This document shows positions 18,392 through 28,945 of a stretch of 28,987 nucleotides of DNA, piece by piece (position 1 is the stretch's first letter; every line of letters begins with the position of its first letter). The notes under the pieces are model-generated. The model ran no database searches. It was not told the origin of the DNA and saw nothing but the letters and a program-made list of their open reading frames with translations. Position numbers and translations under genes: made by a program. Source of the stretch: Chara braunii (taxonomy: Eukaryota > Streptophyta > Charophyceae > Charales > Characeae); NCBI GenBank assembly GCA_003427395.1, contig BFEA01000032.1, forward strand, positions 3,102,026 to 3,131,012. The letters are read 5' to 3'.

Positions 18392-19201
18392 TTATCGTTG
18401 TTCATACTTTGGACTGCGACCCTTAATTCCTCTACAGTGATCGGTTTGTCTAACGATGTCGCTTGTTCTGTTTGAATTTGTTGTGATTGTCTTGTCTAGA
18501 TATTGGAGCATTTTCGACCTTGCTTCTCGTGTTGCTGCAAAGAGCGGAGTGTGGGTTTTTGTCTGATACAGTTCCCGATAAAATCCTTTGGCTATTTGTA
18601 GCATTCCTTCACTATCTGACCTTGTGAGTTGTTCACCTGTTAGCTCCTTTAGGCCTTCTATCGAGCTGGCCTTGCTGTTTGATTTTATCCTGGCAAAGAA
18701 ATGCTTGTTCATTCATTCGTTTAGCTCCTGGTCCATCATTCTTGCTCTCACTTGTAGGCCTTTCAATTCCCACAGTCTCCACAGTGCTAGCTCCTCCCTC
18801 GCCTGCTCTAAGATGTTTGCATACAAGGATGAGGAGGGGTTGCTGAAGAGGTTAACCTCAACAATCTTAAGCGTCATTTCCAATGCTTGTTTTCTTTGTT
18901 TTCGATCATAGGCTAGCTTACGGGATAGTCTGGGTACTGACTGAGATAGTGAGAGGTAGCTCTTCTGGAACCACTTCCATCTATCATGTCCTTCTAGTAG
19001 CATGCCTCTGGAGCTGAGCCAGCATTCGTGTATTTTGTCCCTGAATTCCTGGCTCAGGAGTAAGGAGTTGTTTAGCTTGTGGAAACTGGCTCCTCTTGTG
19101 ATGTATTGGTCGAAGCATAAAATTAGTTCAATGGGTTTGTGATTCAATCCCGCGTATGGGGCTAGTGGCAAAATGTCCGCTTCTTTGATAGCTCCCATCA
19201 T
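18392..19201 (-). pseudogene. LINE-C ORF2 linker between endonuclease and RT
   Basis: The minus-strand frame 19201-18713 starts with the last endonuclease motif region (LNHKPIEL, where the usual is Ser-Asp-His) and continues through helical, charged sequence (FRDKIHECW, WFQKSYLSL, RLSRKLAYDRKQRKQALEMTLKI). After one stop it continues at 18712-18392 (KHFFARIKS, ELTGEQL, FYRELYQ). This block is the homologue of the LINE-B inverted arm and allowed that arm to be identified. Confidence 0.85.
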
Positions 19202-19953
19202 GACTCGGAAACTAGGAAGTAATCAATCCTTGAGAAGGCTGTGTGGTGGGTGTGGTTTTTCTTTACCAGGGAAAAAACTTTTACTCCTGGATAGAGCATT
19301 CGGAAGGGATAAACCAGACTATGATTCATTATCAATTGGATGATCGGGGCTGCTTCCTGGGAAGATTGTTGTGATGCGGCTCTTGAAATTTTGTCGATGA
19401 TGGGGTCAAGAGTCGCGTTCCAATCTCCCGCTATGATGCATGCGGAGAGAGGTGTGACCAGCTGCCCCACAGTCAACAAGAAGGCCGACTTGTCAGTCAT
19501 GTTATTGGGCGCATAGATGTTGACGATTCTAAAGTCTTCATCTTTCCATTTTAAGTCCATCCAACACCATCTGCCAGTTTCGTTATCTACTTCTCGTCCT
19601 AACACTGATCCTGAAGTGTATAATGCGAGCGGATTTCGATATCAGAATGGTTGTGCCTTTGGTATTGGAGCTACTCTCTGCCGCCACATTTCATCTTTGA
19701 CCCCACCTATTTTTCTTGTGAAAATGTTCCTTAACTTTAAGTGTTCCTCAGAGTTGCTCAGATGTGTCTCCTATAACATGATGATGTCAACTAGCTTGCT
19801 TGAGAAGTCTTTTAGTCCCTTGATTATGTAATTTAATTTGTCTTCTTTGTTAATGATATTTCCCAGTCCATTGAGGTTCCAACTTCGAACAGTGATGCCT
19901 TGCGCTCTCCAATTTGTTTTCATCCCTTTCTCATTAGCCTCCTTCTTTAGCAC
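19198..19953 (-). pseudogene. LINE-C ORF2 AP-type endonuclease
   Basis: The apurinic-endonuclease-like domain nicks target DNA. On the minus strand it begins near 19935 with VRSWNLNGLGN (Asn motif). It then has DIIML-stop-ETH, in which the Gln before the catalytic Glu is a TAG at about 19772, then VNIYAPN (Tyr), AGDWNATLD (Asp/Asn) and FSRIDYFL (Ser/Asp). All expected motifs can be seen. A frame break separates the first 60 codons (19953-19771) from the main part (19605-19198), and degraded sequence lies between. Confidence 0.87.
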
Positions 19954-20004
19954 GCCAATGGGTCAACTTGTATTGTAGGCATCAACCTACTAAGGACCAT
20001 AGCT

Positions 20005-20229
20005 CTAAGAGACCCCCGAACCTCCCATGTCCATAGAGTCAGCCGAGTCACCTGTCTTGTCCGGCCGAGTTGTGGTCAAAGGGTCGTCCAACCTGTATTC
20101 TCCTATGATGTCGTTGGTCCCCTTTCCTGTAGGTGTGTCTGAGTGTGGTTCGTCATTCTCTATATTCCATTCTTCTTGATCCTCTTCCATTTCTTCTTCA
20201 GAGTATACGTCTCTAAAGAACCTATCCAT
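20005..20229 (-). pseudogene. LINE-C ORF1 C-terminal acidic tail
   Basis: A 74-codon frame rich in Glu and Asp (EEEMEEDQEEW), starting two bases after the end of the main ORF1 frame. I read it as the frameshifted end of ORF1, or a small separate ORF before ORF2. The 50 bp between it and ORF2 carry stops in all frames checked. Confidence 0.5.
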
Positions 20230-20230
20230 A

Positions 20231-22772
20231 TCAACAGCCCAGGCCCTGGACTAAGTCCCCATCCCCCTCAAATGTGCCGCTGCTGATAAGTTCTGCTAGG
20301 GAAGCTGCTTGCAGTTCCGCAGGGATGCCTATCCCTGACAACACGCTGTAAGGGATGGCCATCACCGTACTCCAAGGTCGCCATCTCATCCCTCCTTTCA
20401 GTTTCATGCCTTCAGGCATCTTTGCGATGAGGGGAGTGAAAGATCTTGGGGATATGGGGTCTGGTTGGTCCTTGTGGGGGTCATTTGACCCCGGTTGATT
20501 GTCGGTTAAAAGCTTATCTTGCTGCGGTGTTGGCTGTAGTTCCTCCTCCTGCTGAACCATCTGAGATTCTATCTCAAATACCCCCAGGGGGTATACTGTT
20601 GTGATCTTGTCTTGTAGAATAGTAGCCACATTTTGGCCTTCTTCGATCCTGGGAATCGTGAAGGCCACATTTGTGGCTACCTGCCATTCCTTTTTGCCTT
20701 CTATGTACCTTGCAGCCACAAGCGGACGGGTGTCCATCAGGGTCAGCTTTGCAGATTGGGCCTGGCCTATTACTTGGGGTGCATTGCCATCTACTATGTG
20801 TCTGAGGGAGATAAATTCAGGCTCATATGCTTTGTTGAGCTTTTTAAGTTTCTCGGATTGTGCCTCAACCACTGCAATTTCTTGTTCAAGCTCAGTCCGG
20901 ACTGTCTTTCCTGAGGAATCTGTTTCTTTCCCATCCCTGTTGATCCCTTTCTTCCTCTGTTTTTTGTCGGATCTCCATTTTTTCGGTCCCAAATCCTGCA
21001 GTGCTTCTTTGGAGTCCACTTGTGTGATGTCTTTGCCAATGATACCCTGTTCCCTTGCCCTTTTTTTCTCTGCGTATCTGAGGGCCGCATATTCTGTGAA
21101 TTCATCGGTTTTCACCAGCAAGTCATACTGGTTAGAAGAAGTTTTGATTCCTGCCACTGACCCCTTCTTCTGATTTTGGGTCCTTTCCATGTGTTTCAAA
21201 CATGCATTGCAGATGTCGAAGAGGTGTTCACTTTCAACTTTGGCTTTCTCGATATACTCTCTCAGCCATTGAAGAGACCTCTTCGCTGGGTCTTCTTCTT
21301 TTGAGTCTGGGTTGGACGTTGATGCTGAAGAGTCTCCCTTGGATCTGTCGCTGTCCACCTGGGACCCCCCTGAATGGGGGGAAAGGGGTGGCTGCTGGTA
21401 TTCTACCGGATGTTCCCCTAGACCCTCTTTGTTGTCTGATAACATTCCTTTTCTCTTCTTTAGATCTGGTTCTCCTCCTTCCTTCGACTTTCCTTTCTCC
21501 ATTGTTCTTTTGTTGTCTGCCCCCGACTGGTTTGGCTTTTGGTTCATATTTTGTTTCAACTCTTCTTCTTTGCTGCTAATGATTGCTTCAATTTTTGCTT
21601 GAATTTTTTGGGGTTGTTTATAATATTCCTCCTCAAACTGAATCCAAATCCCAGAGTAGGTTCTCCCTTTTCCTCCAAGATCACTCGTGAATCGTTGAGT
21701 GAAATTGTGTTGATCTTTGCTGGATTCTCGACCTCCTTGCCTGTTGCCTTCTTTTGCCATCTGCTGTCCTCAGGGGGGAAGATGTCTGGCTTTTTCATGG
21801 TTGGTTCCTTGTCAGTGAAGTGCCTGACCCATTCCAGGTCCTCCAGGTTATCATCGAAGACCCAACCATCATAGTCTGGGTCCACAATGAACCAGGTACC
21901 TGGAGCTTCCTCTACTTCGACCAGCATGTTGGGAAGGAGCTTCCTTTCCTTCTGTTTTTTGGGAATTTGGGACAAGTCGGATAAGATCCCAGGTGTCCCC
22001 TTTCCCTGCATCTGAAGCATATGGGAGATGATTTGGTTGAAACAATGACTTCCAGAATCCTGTCTTGTATCCAGAATTCCCATTCTCGAGGGAAGACCGG
22101 CCGATCGTCGACTTTCACCTCAAGGATGGCCATTATTGTTCCCACGTGCGGGGACGAAAAGTCCAACATTGGTAGGATCAGTTTCAGTATTTGGTTGGTC
22201 GGGTATCGTCTTTCCAACCTGTCCACGACTAGGCCGTGATAGCCTGCCCGAATCCTGTTGAATTGTACCCAAAACTGTTCCTTGAGAAGCGTCTGTTTGT
22301 ATGACACTGAGAAGGTCGGACTGGGTCTCACATTCGTCTGCTTTTTCCACGGGCTAATGGTGAAGATTGACCCGTTGCAATTTCTCAACCGCATCTCAGC
22401 TGCGACTCTCGCGTGATCGTCGAAGATGAAGATCATCATCACTGAGTTGCGGCCCAGGTTTATCACGGAGAAGGATTCGCCCGCAGTCTTGAGTTTGTCC
22501 TCCTTCCCGATTGTCTCAGTTATACATTTCCTTTTTTCTGCTGGCATCAGGTCTGCTCCATTCCTTGCAAAGTTGAAGACTACGGCGTGTCTTTCGTGAA
22601 GCTCATCGACTTCTGGAACTTTCCCATCTGGGTATTTCCATATTACTGTTTCCTCTTCTTTTCCTTCTGTGTTTGGGTGTTTTTTAATTACCATTCCTCC
22701 CTGCACTTTCGTTTTCTCAATCAGAAATTTCAATGCATCATTTTCGATGATCTCAGCTGAAGGTTTGTTCAT
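20231..22772 (-). pseudogene. LINE-C ORF1, nucleic-acid-binding protein, frameshifted
   Basis: ORF1 proteins bind LINE RNA. The start is the ATG at 22770-22772. The first frame (22772-21912, 286 codons) has an N-terminal region resembling plant LINE ORF1 (DUF4283-like by general layout) with VRPSPTFSVSYKQ and a zinc knuckle CFRCRERGHLGSYPTC (C-x2-C-x4-H-x6-C) near 21990-22040. Frameshifts then pass reading to 22083-21556 and to 21760-20231, a 509-codon frame rich in Lys, Glu, Gln and Ser with probable coiled-coil stretches (ELEQEIAVVEAQSEKLKKLNK). Total length is about 840 codons, longer than most plant L1 ORF1 proteins. Confidence 0.82.
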
Positions 22773-22792
22773 TTGGGATGAACGGCCCTATG

Positions 22793-22890
22793 TCGCCATT
22801 GGATGTTGTGTTTGCTTAGCAATAGCTGGGGGCTTACCCATCGCCATTGGATGTTGTGTTTGCTTAGCAATAGCTGGGGGCTTACCCATC
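22793..22890. repeat. 48-bp tandem duplication upstream of LINE-C ORF1
   Basis: The unit starting TCGCCATTGGATG at 22793 is repeated exactly from 22841. It lies 20 bp upstream of the ORF1 start on the minus strand, in the LINE 5' UTR. Tandem promoter monomers are known in some LINE 5' UTRs; here only two copies are present, identical, so the duplication is recent relative to the decay of the ORFs. Confidence 0.9.
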
Positions 22891-24156
22891 CCACGACTCT
22901 GCATCTTCGCCCTCTTGTTTGTTCAGTACTAGGATTGCCCACACTATTCTGCGAATGATTGAGAGCAAGTGAACGTAAGTGTATAGTGAACTGACCGCGT
23001 TTGGCAGAAGACAATCTAGAAGAAAGACGCATTGTGAGACTAGGAGGGGGGTGTTGAAAAGGTGGCCTTGACAGAGGGGAGTGTGATCTTTAGTTGTCTG
23101 CCCGAAGTGGTATGTTAGTGGGGTCAGATTGTGGTGCGTTTTGAGAAAAGGGAGTGAAAGAATCCCGGGGAATGACTGGAATCAATGATGGTAGGGCTCG
23201 TAGGAGAGGTGTGGAGGGACGGTGGTTGATGATGATATGCTCGCAAGAAAACAAAAACAAAAATGAGAGCAGTGTCTGTCAAGACTTGGCGGGGACAGTG
23301 ATGGACGGATTCAGAATGGATAGATTGAGTTTGTTAGCCACTTACGTGTAAAGACTGGTGTTCCTAGCTAAAATCCTCAATAACTTCGTAGAATGGTGAG
23401 AAGATTAGGACTGGGGATAGGAGGATTACTGGCGGGAACGATAGGATGGGGAAGGTTAAGTCTCATTGGGATTGGGGACGTGATGGAGACGAGTGAAGGG
23501 ATAGATCATAACTGTTCCGTGCGTCCAGGGAGGAGAACGAACGAGGATGTTGGTGGAAAGTGATGGGACTAGATGACGGGAAGAAGATGGGGGAGAGGGC
23601 TTGGCCGGGATGAGTTCAAAAAGAGCGGTCAGCAGGGGTGATTCGATTGGGGGTGTGTTGCGAAAGAGGGAAGAGAATGATCGGGGATGTCGCATTAAGG
23701 GGAATGATGGGATGTGGTTGGAATGAGAGGAATGGATGTAGACGTTAGAATGGGACGGAGGGGAACATGGTTAGGGGGTTAGGGGGTTCGACCCTTTAGA
23801 GGTTGAGGAGGGGGGTAGCAGGGGAGACACTACCCTAGAGTATTAGCATTGGAAAGGTAGGCCAGGATGGCAAAAAATTGTTAAAGGAGACGGGGGGTTG
23901 ATCTCACCGTTTAGCGGGATGGGTGAGAGACCTAAATGGAAGTGGTGTCACTACGTCAGATTTAGATGAGGAAAGGAACAAAGCAGGATAAAGGGGAGAA
24001 CGGGGGTGTTATTAGAGTTGTGCTGGGTTGGCGGGGAGGATAAATTTTGAGAGGGTATGAGGGAAGGGTTCAAAGAAGGTGTGGGGCGACTGCTGGTAAC
24101 ATCAGAGGTTGGAGAAAATGATAGAAACAGGGAGGACGAGAGTCTAGAATGGGGTT

Positions 24157-24356
24157 ATCGGCCGCTTTAGTTACCCTAGATCGTAGCAATTTGCAATTGG
24201 AAGGTATGTGGGGGGGGAGGTCGTCAGTGGGGCGGATTGTGTGGTGGTGGGGGGAGATCGACCGCTTTAGCTTCACCAGATCGTGGCAACTTGATGTTGG
24301 AGGGTATATGGGGGGAGAGATCATAAGAGGGGGGAAGCTATGCGGGGGGGTTGGGC
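24157..24356. repeat. Two tandem copies of a 100-bp unit
   Basis: Units begin at 24157 and 24257 with ATCGRCCGCTTTAG, share a GATCGTRGCAA core and end in G-rich sequence. They are similar but not identical. A weaker third echo (GGCTTTAGCG) occurs near 24438. Confidence 0.75.
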
Positions 24357-24468
24357 GAGAAGAGGTAGATCGGAGTGTCGAGGTGTATTCAGGGTATGGT
24401 GGGATGGGATGGCTAAGAAACGAGATCAGGAATCCGGTGGCTTTAGCGTAGTGAGATCATGACTATTT

Positions 24469-24485
24469 GGGGGGGGGGGGGGGGG
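24469..24485. repeat. G17 homopolymer
   Basis: An uninterrupted run of 17 G on the + strand. It is at the end of the G-rich block and is likely unstable and prone to sequencing error. Confidence 0.9.
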
Positions 24486-24874
24486 AGGACAGTGTAGAGG
24501 GTGACCGTATACAAGAAGTCGGTATTTGGCTGGGATAATGGGTAGCATGGGGAAGGTATGGGGGAGGAGACCACAGTGGATCCGCGGGGTAGGGAGGGGA
24601 AAGATTGGAGAGGAGCAAAGATGTGGTTGTTGGTACCTGGGCGAAGAGTGCGCATAGAATGTCAGTGGTATGACGAGTCGAGAGGGTGGAGAAGGGGTGG
24701 GGGGAAAAGGGGGGATTTGGTGTTGGTCAGCTCTCACTTTATCGTGTTCTGGTCGTGCAGGGCTATTCTGGCGCAGCGTACTGATAGCCTCGTTTGCCCG
24801 TTGTCCGTTCCTCATTCCCGATACGGAGCAGGCTTGACGTTGTGGAAGGAGACACCCGCTAGAAAACGACGTCG

Positions 24875-26566
24875 TCACTTGAGTATGAGCTTGAGATCCG
24901 ACGAGAACAATATTGTCACGTAGTCACTAGGTTCCCTTAGCAGGGACCAGGCATTCGCTACTCGCCAACGATCCTCCTCCCCTTGGGCCGAAATCCAACT
25001 CGGTGCATCGACACTTCGGCCTTCTGTCCGCTTGGTGGAATCATGTTGCAGGCCTAGGCGTGAGCGCCTGGCACACGTGCGTCGGCTTTCTTCTTCGGGG
25101 TGTGTGGCTATGGCTGGGCAACTATGATTGACAATGCTGAGTTGCTGTCGTTTTCGGATTCGGGTTCGACGCGATAGTTGTCGCAGCTCGAAGCCCTCAA
25201 TTTCGAATTCGGATGCTTCACCAGGTTGGCGCCCGTGCAGGCGCGGGAGGCCGGGGACCGAATAGCGCAAAATTACTGCTGAAAACTGCGCTAACCGTAG
25301 GCGCGAGTGCAACCATGCCTTCATCCTCAAAAAATTCATTTCTTTGAAAAAAATAAAACGATTTCAAATTTTGGATTCTTTAAAATTTGAGCGAAACAGG
25401 GAAAATTACCATGGCCCTCGCACAACGATGACAAACACAAACCAAAAAATGGTCCAATCTCTTTGTGTTTTCCGAAGGTCAGGACATAAAGTGAAACTGG
25501 CTAATGCTGCCAGGATAACTCCGGGTGGAATTGTGAGGTCCCCGGCCTCAATTTTCCAACTTTTAATGAGAAAGACTATTTTCTTGTAAAAAATAAAAAT
25601 AAAAATAAGATCAACATAAAAATTCGATTTTTTAAAATTTCAGTGAAGCAGCCATAAGCTGGCATTTTACCTGTCAGGAAGAGTGTAAAATGATTGTTGA
25701 TGCATCTGTGTTCTCCAAGCTGTCCGACCACCTCCTGATGCATCCTTGAAAGAGTCCAATGCAAGGGTCCAATGCTTTCTAAGTTTCTATGCACATATGA
25801 CTCAATCTTACATTCAGACATGGCATCGAAGTACATTCCAAGAAGACCAAGACAGTGGACATCATCTGATTTACAATTCAACACTAAAATTGACTAAATA
25901 AGAAACCATATCGCCATAAAATAACTTAAATAAGCAGATATCAAATTATAGATCAAACAATAGTCGACGTGGGTAACGTTGGGCCCTGATAGAATCAGGA
26001 AACCAAATCAGAGAGGGACCTTTCGGCTTGTGGCTGGAGAGTGGACATTAAAGACAGGGTGATGAGGAGATGTAGACAACCAAAATTTATAATCCCAACC
26101 AACCGACCATTCACAAGCCGTCCAAAAAGGAGCAAGTTCTCACATAACCCCCCTGTTCTGTCATCAATGGGTCACGGATAGGACAGGGCTTCCGACGCCT
26201 TCCGTGATGCTTGACTAATACAGAACGATAACAGCTGTAATGGGTGGAAAGTTGGGTCTTGAGAGTGGAACATTTGGATATCAATTCAGTAACTGAAGGA
26301 GCGATGTCATTCCCTGGCTGAAAATCTGAAATGCACACTCAAAGTACCCCCCAAACATGGTAAGACCAACTCGCGGAAGACTTCACAGGGAAATCTGGTG
26401 ATTGGTGGCTCGTCATAACTGAGACGAACCAACCAGGAGGGCCTTTCGATTCGAGAAGAGATTGTCCACTACCGGATACAGAGCGAGATTTATGTCCTCC
26501 CCCATGCATTCCCAATTGGGTCCTGACTGTGAAAACCTCAACTGGGACCATGAGAATACGATCCAA
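24875..26566 (-). CDS. Candidate five-exon gene, product unknown
   Basis: Read on the minus strand, five segments join with GT-AG introns and keep the frame at every junction: 26387-26566, 26144-26317, 25671-25893, 25410-25575 and 24875-25325. Introns are 69, 250, 95 and 84 bp. The joined length is 1,194 nt, about 397 residues with a TGA/TAA-type stop at 24875. Single-frame phases are 0, 0, 1 and 2 in order. The middle exons look most protein-like (SDDVHCLGLLGMYFDAM, LHWTLSRMHQEVVGQLGEH, SWKIEAGDLTIPPGVILAAL). I do not recognise a family. The last exon is Arg-rich and less convincing. The first in-frame ATG is near 26551, but an upstream exon is possible. It could also be a decayed gene or chance. 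It lies outside the mobile-element stack. Confidence 0.38.
25671..25893 (-). other. Best-supported exon of the unknown gene
   Basis: The minus strand has a T-rich acceptor (GTTTCTTATTTAG) just before 25893 and a donor CTGACAG/GTAAAA at 25671. The enclosed 74 codons are open and of mixed, globular composition, with no low-complexity bias. The next exon (25575-25410) begins after TAG at 25576 and restores phase 1 exactly. Confidence 0.45.
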
Positions 26567-26876
26567 GACACGTTTCTACTGCAAGAAGTCAGGGTGGCAA
26601 GACTCAAAACCTTGGAAAATCTTTGGAACAGACAAGGTCATCAGATAATTGGAATGCGATCCTTGAGAATGGGCCTGGAATCAGATACTTCGCAGAGCGC
26701 TGGCCCCTTTCTCAGAACACTCCATAAAATTTGGGTACCCTAAAAATCGAAGGCTCAAAACCCACAATTGCAAGGAACCTATCCGTTCGTCACTTGCTGG
26801 AGTGTACCAAATAACATGCATGTGACATAGATCTCACAGATTTGTTATGTCCCACACAAAGTTCAGTGGAAGATGA

Positions 26877-27051
26877 GTGGAAACCAGGAAGCGCAACTCA
26901 ATTATCACCAACCAGATTCAGGAAAGAGATTCACGAGTTCAAAATGAAAGTGCCCAACTATATTACAAGTCTTTTTCATTCAACAAGAATTCCAGGCCTG
27001 GCGCTCGTCAGCACCAGCAGCCAATCATCAAGGACAGCGCTCAGCAGGTAA
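26877..27051 (+). other. Possible + strand exon ending at a strong donor
   Basis: An open frame reaches CAGCAG/GTAAGT at 27050-27056, a near-consensus 5' splice site. The preceding codons are polar (Gln, Ser, Asn, Arg) and not recognised. It points away from the minus-strand candidate gene about 300 bp to the left, so the two could be divergent genes. A matching downstream exon was not identified. Confidence 0.3.
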
Positions 27052-27056
27052 GTTCC

Positions 27057-28417
27057 ACCATAGCTCACTTCTCTCCCTTCTCTTCTTCTGTTCTCTCTCT
27101 CCCTCTCGATATCTATAGCCCTGGTCTACTCACACTCACTATGCATGCACACTCCCTATCGTGTACTCTAAATACTACTCACTGGTCTTCTCTATTAACT
27201 AATACTAACTGGCGCTGGCGCAGCTTTGGCTGCTCTTCTTCCAGCCAGCGCCCAACTCTCTCTCCCTCAGCGCAGCTCTCAAGCCTGGCGCAGCTCAATC
27301 ACATCTGGCGCACAAGTGCCTCAGCACTTCCACACTCTCATGCGAACGAGTATCTGCCAAATGGGAGGCTGGCTAGTCCTTTATAGTGCTGGACTAGTCT
27401 GGCGTGGTCTGCGTCCAGCCTCCAAGTGCCTGGGACTCCAACCCAGTACCTGTTGTTGCAAAGTGTGTGTCCCAGTATCCTTTCCCATAGTTTGCTGCTG
27501 CTTTGGCCGATGGGCCTGTCTTTTGGACTCCTGGTCTGAATCAGATTTGACTTTCGGGACTGTGACTCGTCTGGGACTGTGACCTTTGACTTATTGCCGA
27601 ACAGACATGACCCTGTCTCATCCTTAAAATTGAGCCCAGTACCTGTTCATCTAGGACCTGATTGTGACTTCTCAAAACGACTTTTCATTTCACTTTGGAT
27701 GCGACATTTGCTTCAGGGAATTTGTCCTTTGGAAAGCTGCTCGTGAAATTGAGTTCTGGCCGACAGGGCCCCTTTTATGTGGGGGTCACATGTGGGGGTC
27801 TGAATCGTAAAGGCCCTTTTACAATCAAGACTAGATGGATAAGAATCCTGAACCTCCAGCCTGACAAGTCTGTGGAATTTCCCTACGAAAATGACCAGGC
27901 TCCTAGACAGGTCCATTTGTGAATTCCACACTGGATGACGAACTATGTCGCCCTCCCAGTAAACCAATGGTGAAGATACCGTTCACTGTGTGTTTACCTG
28001 AACCAAAGAGAGTGGTTCTCGCACGTAGTTAATAGGTGGTGTCATTTTTACCGAATTTTTCACCAAAACTGCCATATTGCCTTGATTTTTCGCTTTTTTT
28101 CTCGATTTCGTTTTTTGTGTGATAGGTGGCTATTAGGCGATGAAAAACACCAAATTTTCGGCCTTCCATTAACCATCTCTTCTGGTTCTGGGATAAAAGT
28201 CAAGACCGACTGGGCCTCCTTGCTCCCCTGATGCATGACCGGGTGAACTGTCAGCAATGGGAAGCCCAAGAACCATCAATATGGAAGGGAGATGCAATGT
28301 AGCACAACAAAAGACTCAAATCAGACATGGACTGACATGATCGTGCAGCAATCTGACAAGGTGACAGAGACCTGAGATCACACTCAAGGGAGAGGCGGGC
28401 AAACATAGAAGAGACCT
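27057..28417. other. No recognised gene; CT-rich and AT-mixed sequence
   Basis: Positions 27060-27120 are CT-rich; 27210-27310 contain repeated GGCGCA/GGCGCAG words. CCCAGTACCTGTT occurs at both 27443-27455 and 27634-27646. A 75-codon + strand frame (27695-27922) and several minus frames are open, but I see no motif in them and do not call them genes. Confidence 0.45.
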
Positions 28418-28557
28418 CCCTGTTCCCGACATACACAGTCTGGGGTGAAGGGCGAAAAGGAGGAAGAAGAAGGAAGACGATGAGGAACCCTGCTCCCGAA
28501 ATACACAGTCGGAGGTGAAGGGGGAAAAGGAGGAAGAAGTAGAAAGAGGAGGACGAA
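28418..28557. repeat. Two tandem copies of a 70-bp purine-rich unit
   Basis: CCCTGTTCCCGACATACACA at 28418 and CCCTGCTCCCGAAATACACA at 28488 start two similar units, each passing through AGGTGAAGGG-like and AAAAGGAGGAAGAAG blocks. The second copy runs into a GA-rich stretch. Confidence 0.8.
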
Positions 28558-28944
28558 GAAGAAGAGTCAATGTATGGCCAACGAATAATCTCTCCTCTCT
28601 TCCCAACCATGGCAACCGGCCAGACGTCTGGACCGGAATCCAGACGGTCCGATTGTCTGGGTATGGGTCCGGTGTCTGGTCGGGTAGGTCTGGATTGGGC
28701 CCAATTTTGGAAATCCGAATTTTTTTGGGGGGAGGCCTGGGACGTTTTTCGGGTCCTAGGCCGCCCCCAAAAAATGCCCCCGGTATTTTTTGACTGTTTC
28801 AAGGCCTACCGGACGCCGCCAGACGCCGCCAGACGCTTCTAACAGCTCCCTCTTCTGTTGTACTACGCTGGTAGTTCATCAGATGAAGGTGAGTCTGATT
28901 CCAAAAATGAAGCGCTTGCTGCAAAGCGCCACAGAACATCATGC

Positions 28945-28945
<1 letters not shown>
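28558..28945. other. No recognised gene; short GC-rich repeats
   Basis: Contains the palindrome CCAGACGTCTGG near 28620 and a short direct repeat of GACGCCGCCA at about 28812-28835. Open frames on both strands here show no recognisable product. Confidence 0.45.

Larger units (their letters stand above)
14707..22890 (-). mobile_element. LINE-C: near full-length L1-type retrotransposon
   Basis: On the minus strand, from 5' to 3': a 5' region with a duplicated 48-bp unit, a long ORF1 with a CCHC knuckle, ORF2 with AP endonuclease, linker, RT and zinc-binding end, a 3' UTR, a stem-loop and an A-rich tail (T-tract on + at 14707-14752). The ORFs contain many frameshifts and stops, and the RT catalytic Asp of motif A is lost, so it is dead. 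It is interrupted by a mitochondrial insertion. The 5' limit is not resolved; no target duplication was found, and the G-rich block beyond 23040 could belong to it. Confidence 0.88.
23040..24720. other. Strongly G-rich (C-poor) + strand block, no gene
   Basis: Over about 1.7 kb the + strand is dominated by G and A with many GGGG runs; the minus strand is correspondingly C/T-rich. No conserved protein is recognised in either strand. It may be the pyrimidine-rich 5' UTR of LINE-C or separate low-complexity DNA. Several segments could form G-quadruplexes, for example 23768-23790. Confidence 0.6.

Noticed and set aside
20601-21602. Plus-strand frames of up to 190 codons
   Set aside because: They are shadows of LINE-C ORF1 on the minus strand.
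23765-23795. TTAGGG-like words as telomere repeat
   Set aside because: Only two or three GGTTAGGGG words in a generally G-rich block, not a telomeric array.
24426-24923. Overlapping frames of 150 (minus) and 121 (plus) codons
   Set aside because: They lie on the G-rich block with Pro- or Gly/Arg-rich low-complexity products and no motif.
28251-28842. Minus frame of 183 codons and overlapping plus frames
   Set aside because: The products are Ser/Phe/Leu- or Gly/Arg-biased because of the purine-rich 70-bp repeats; no recognised domain.
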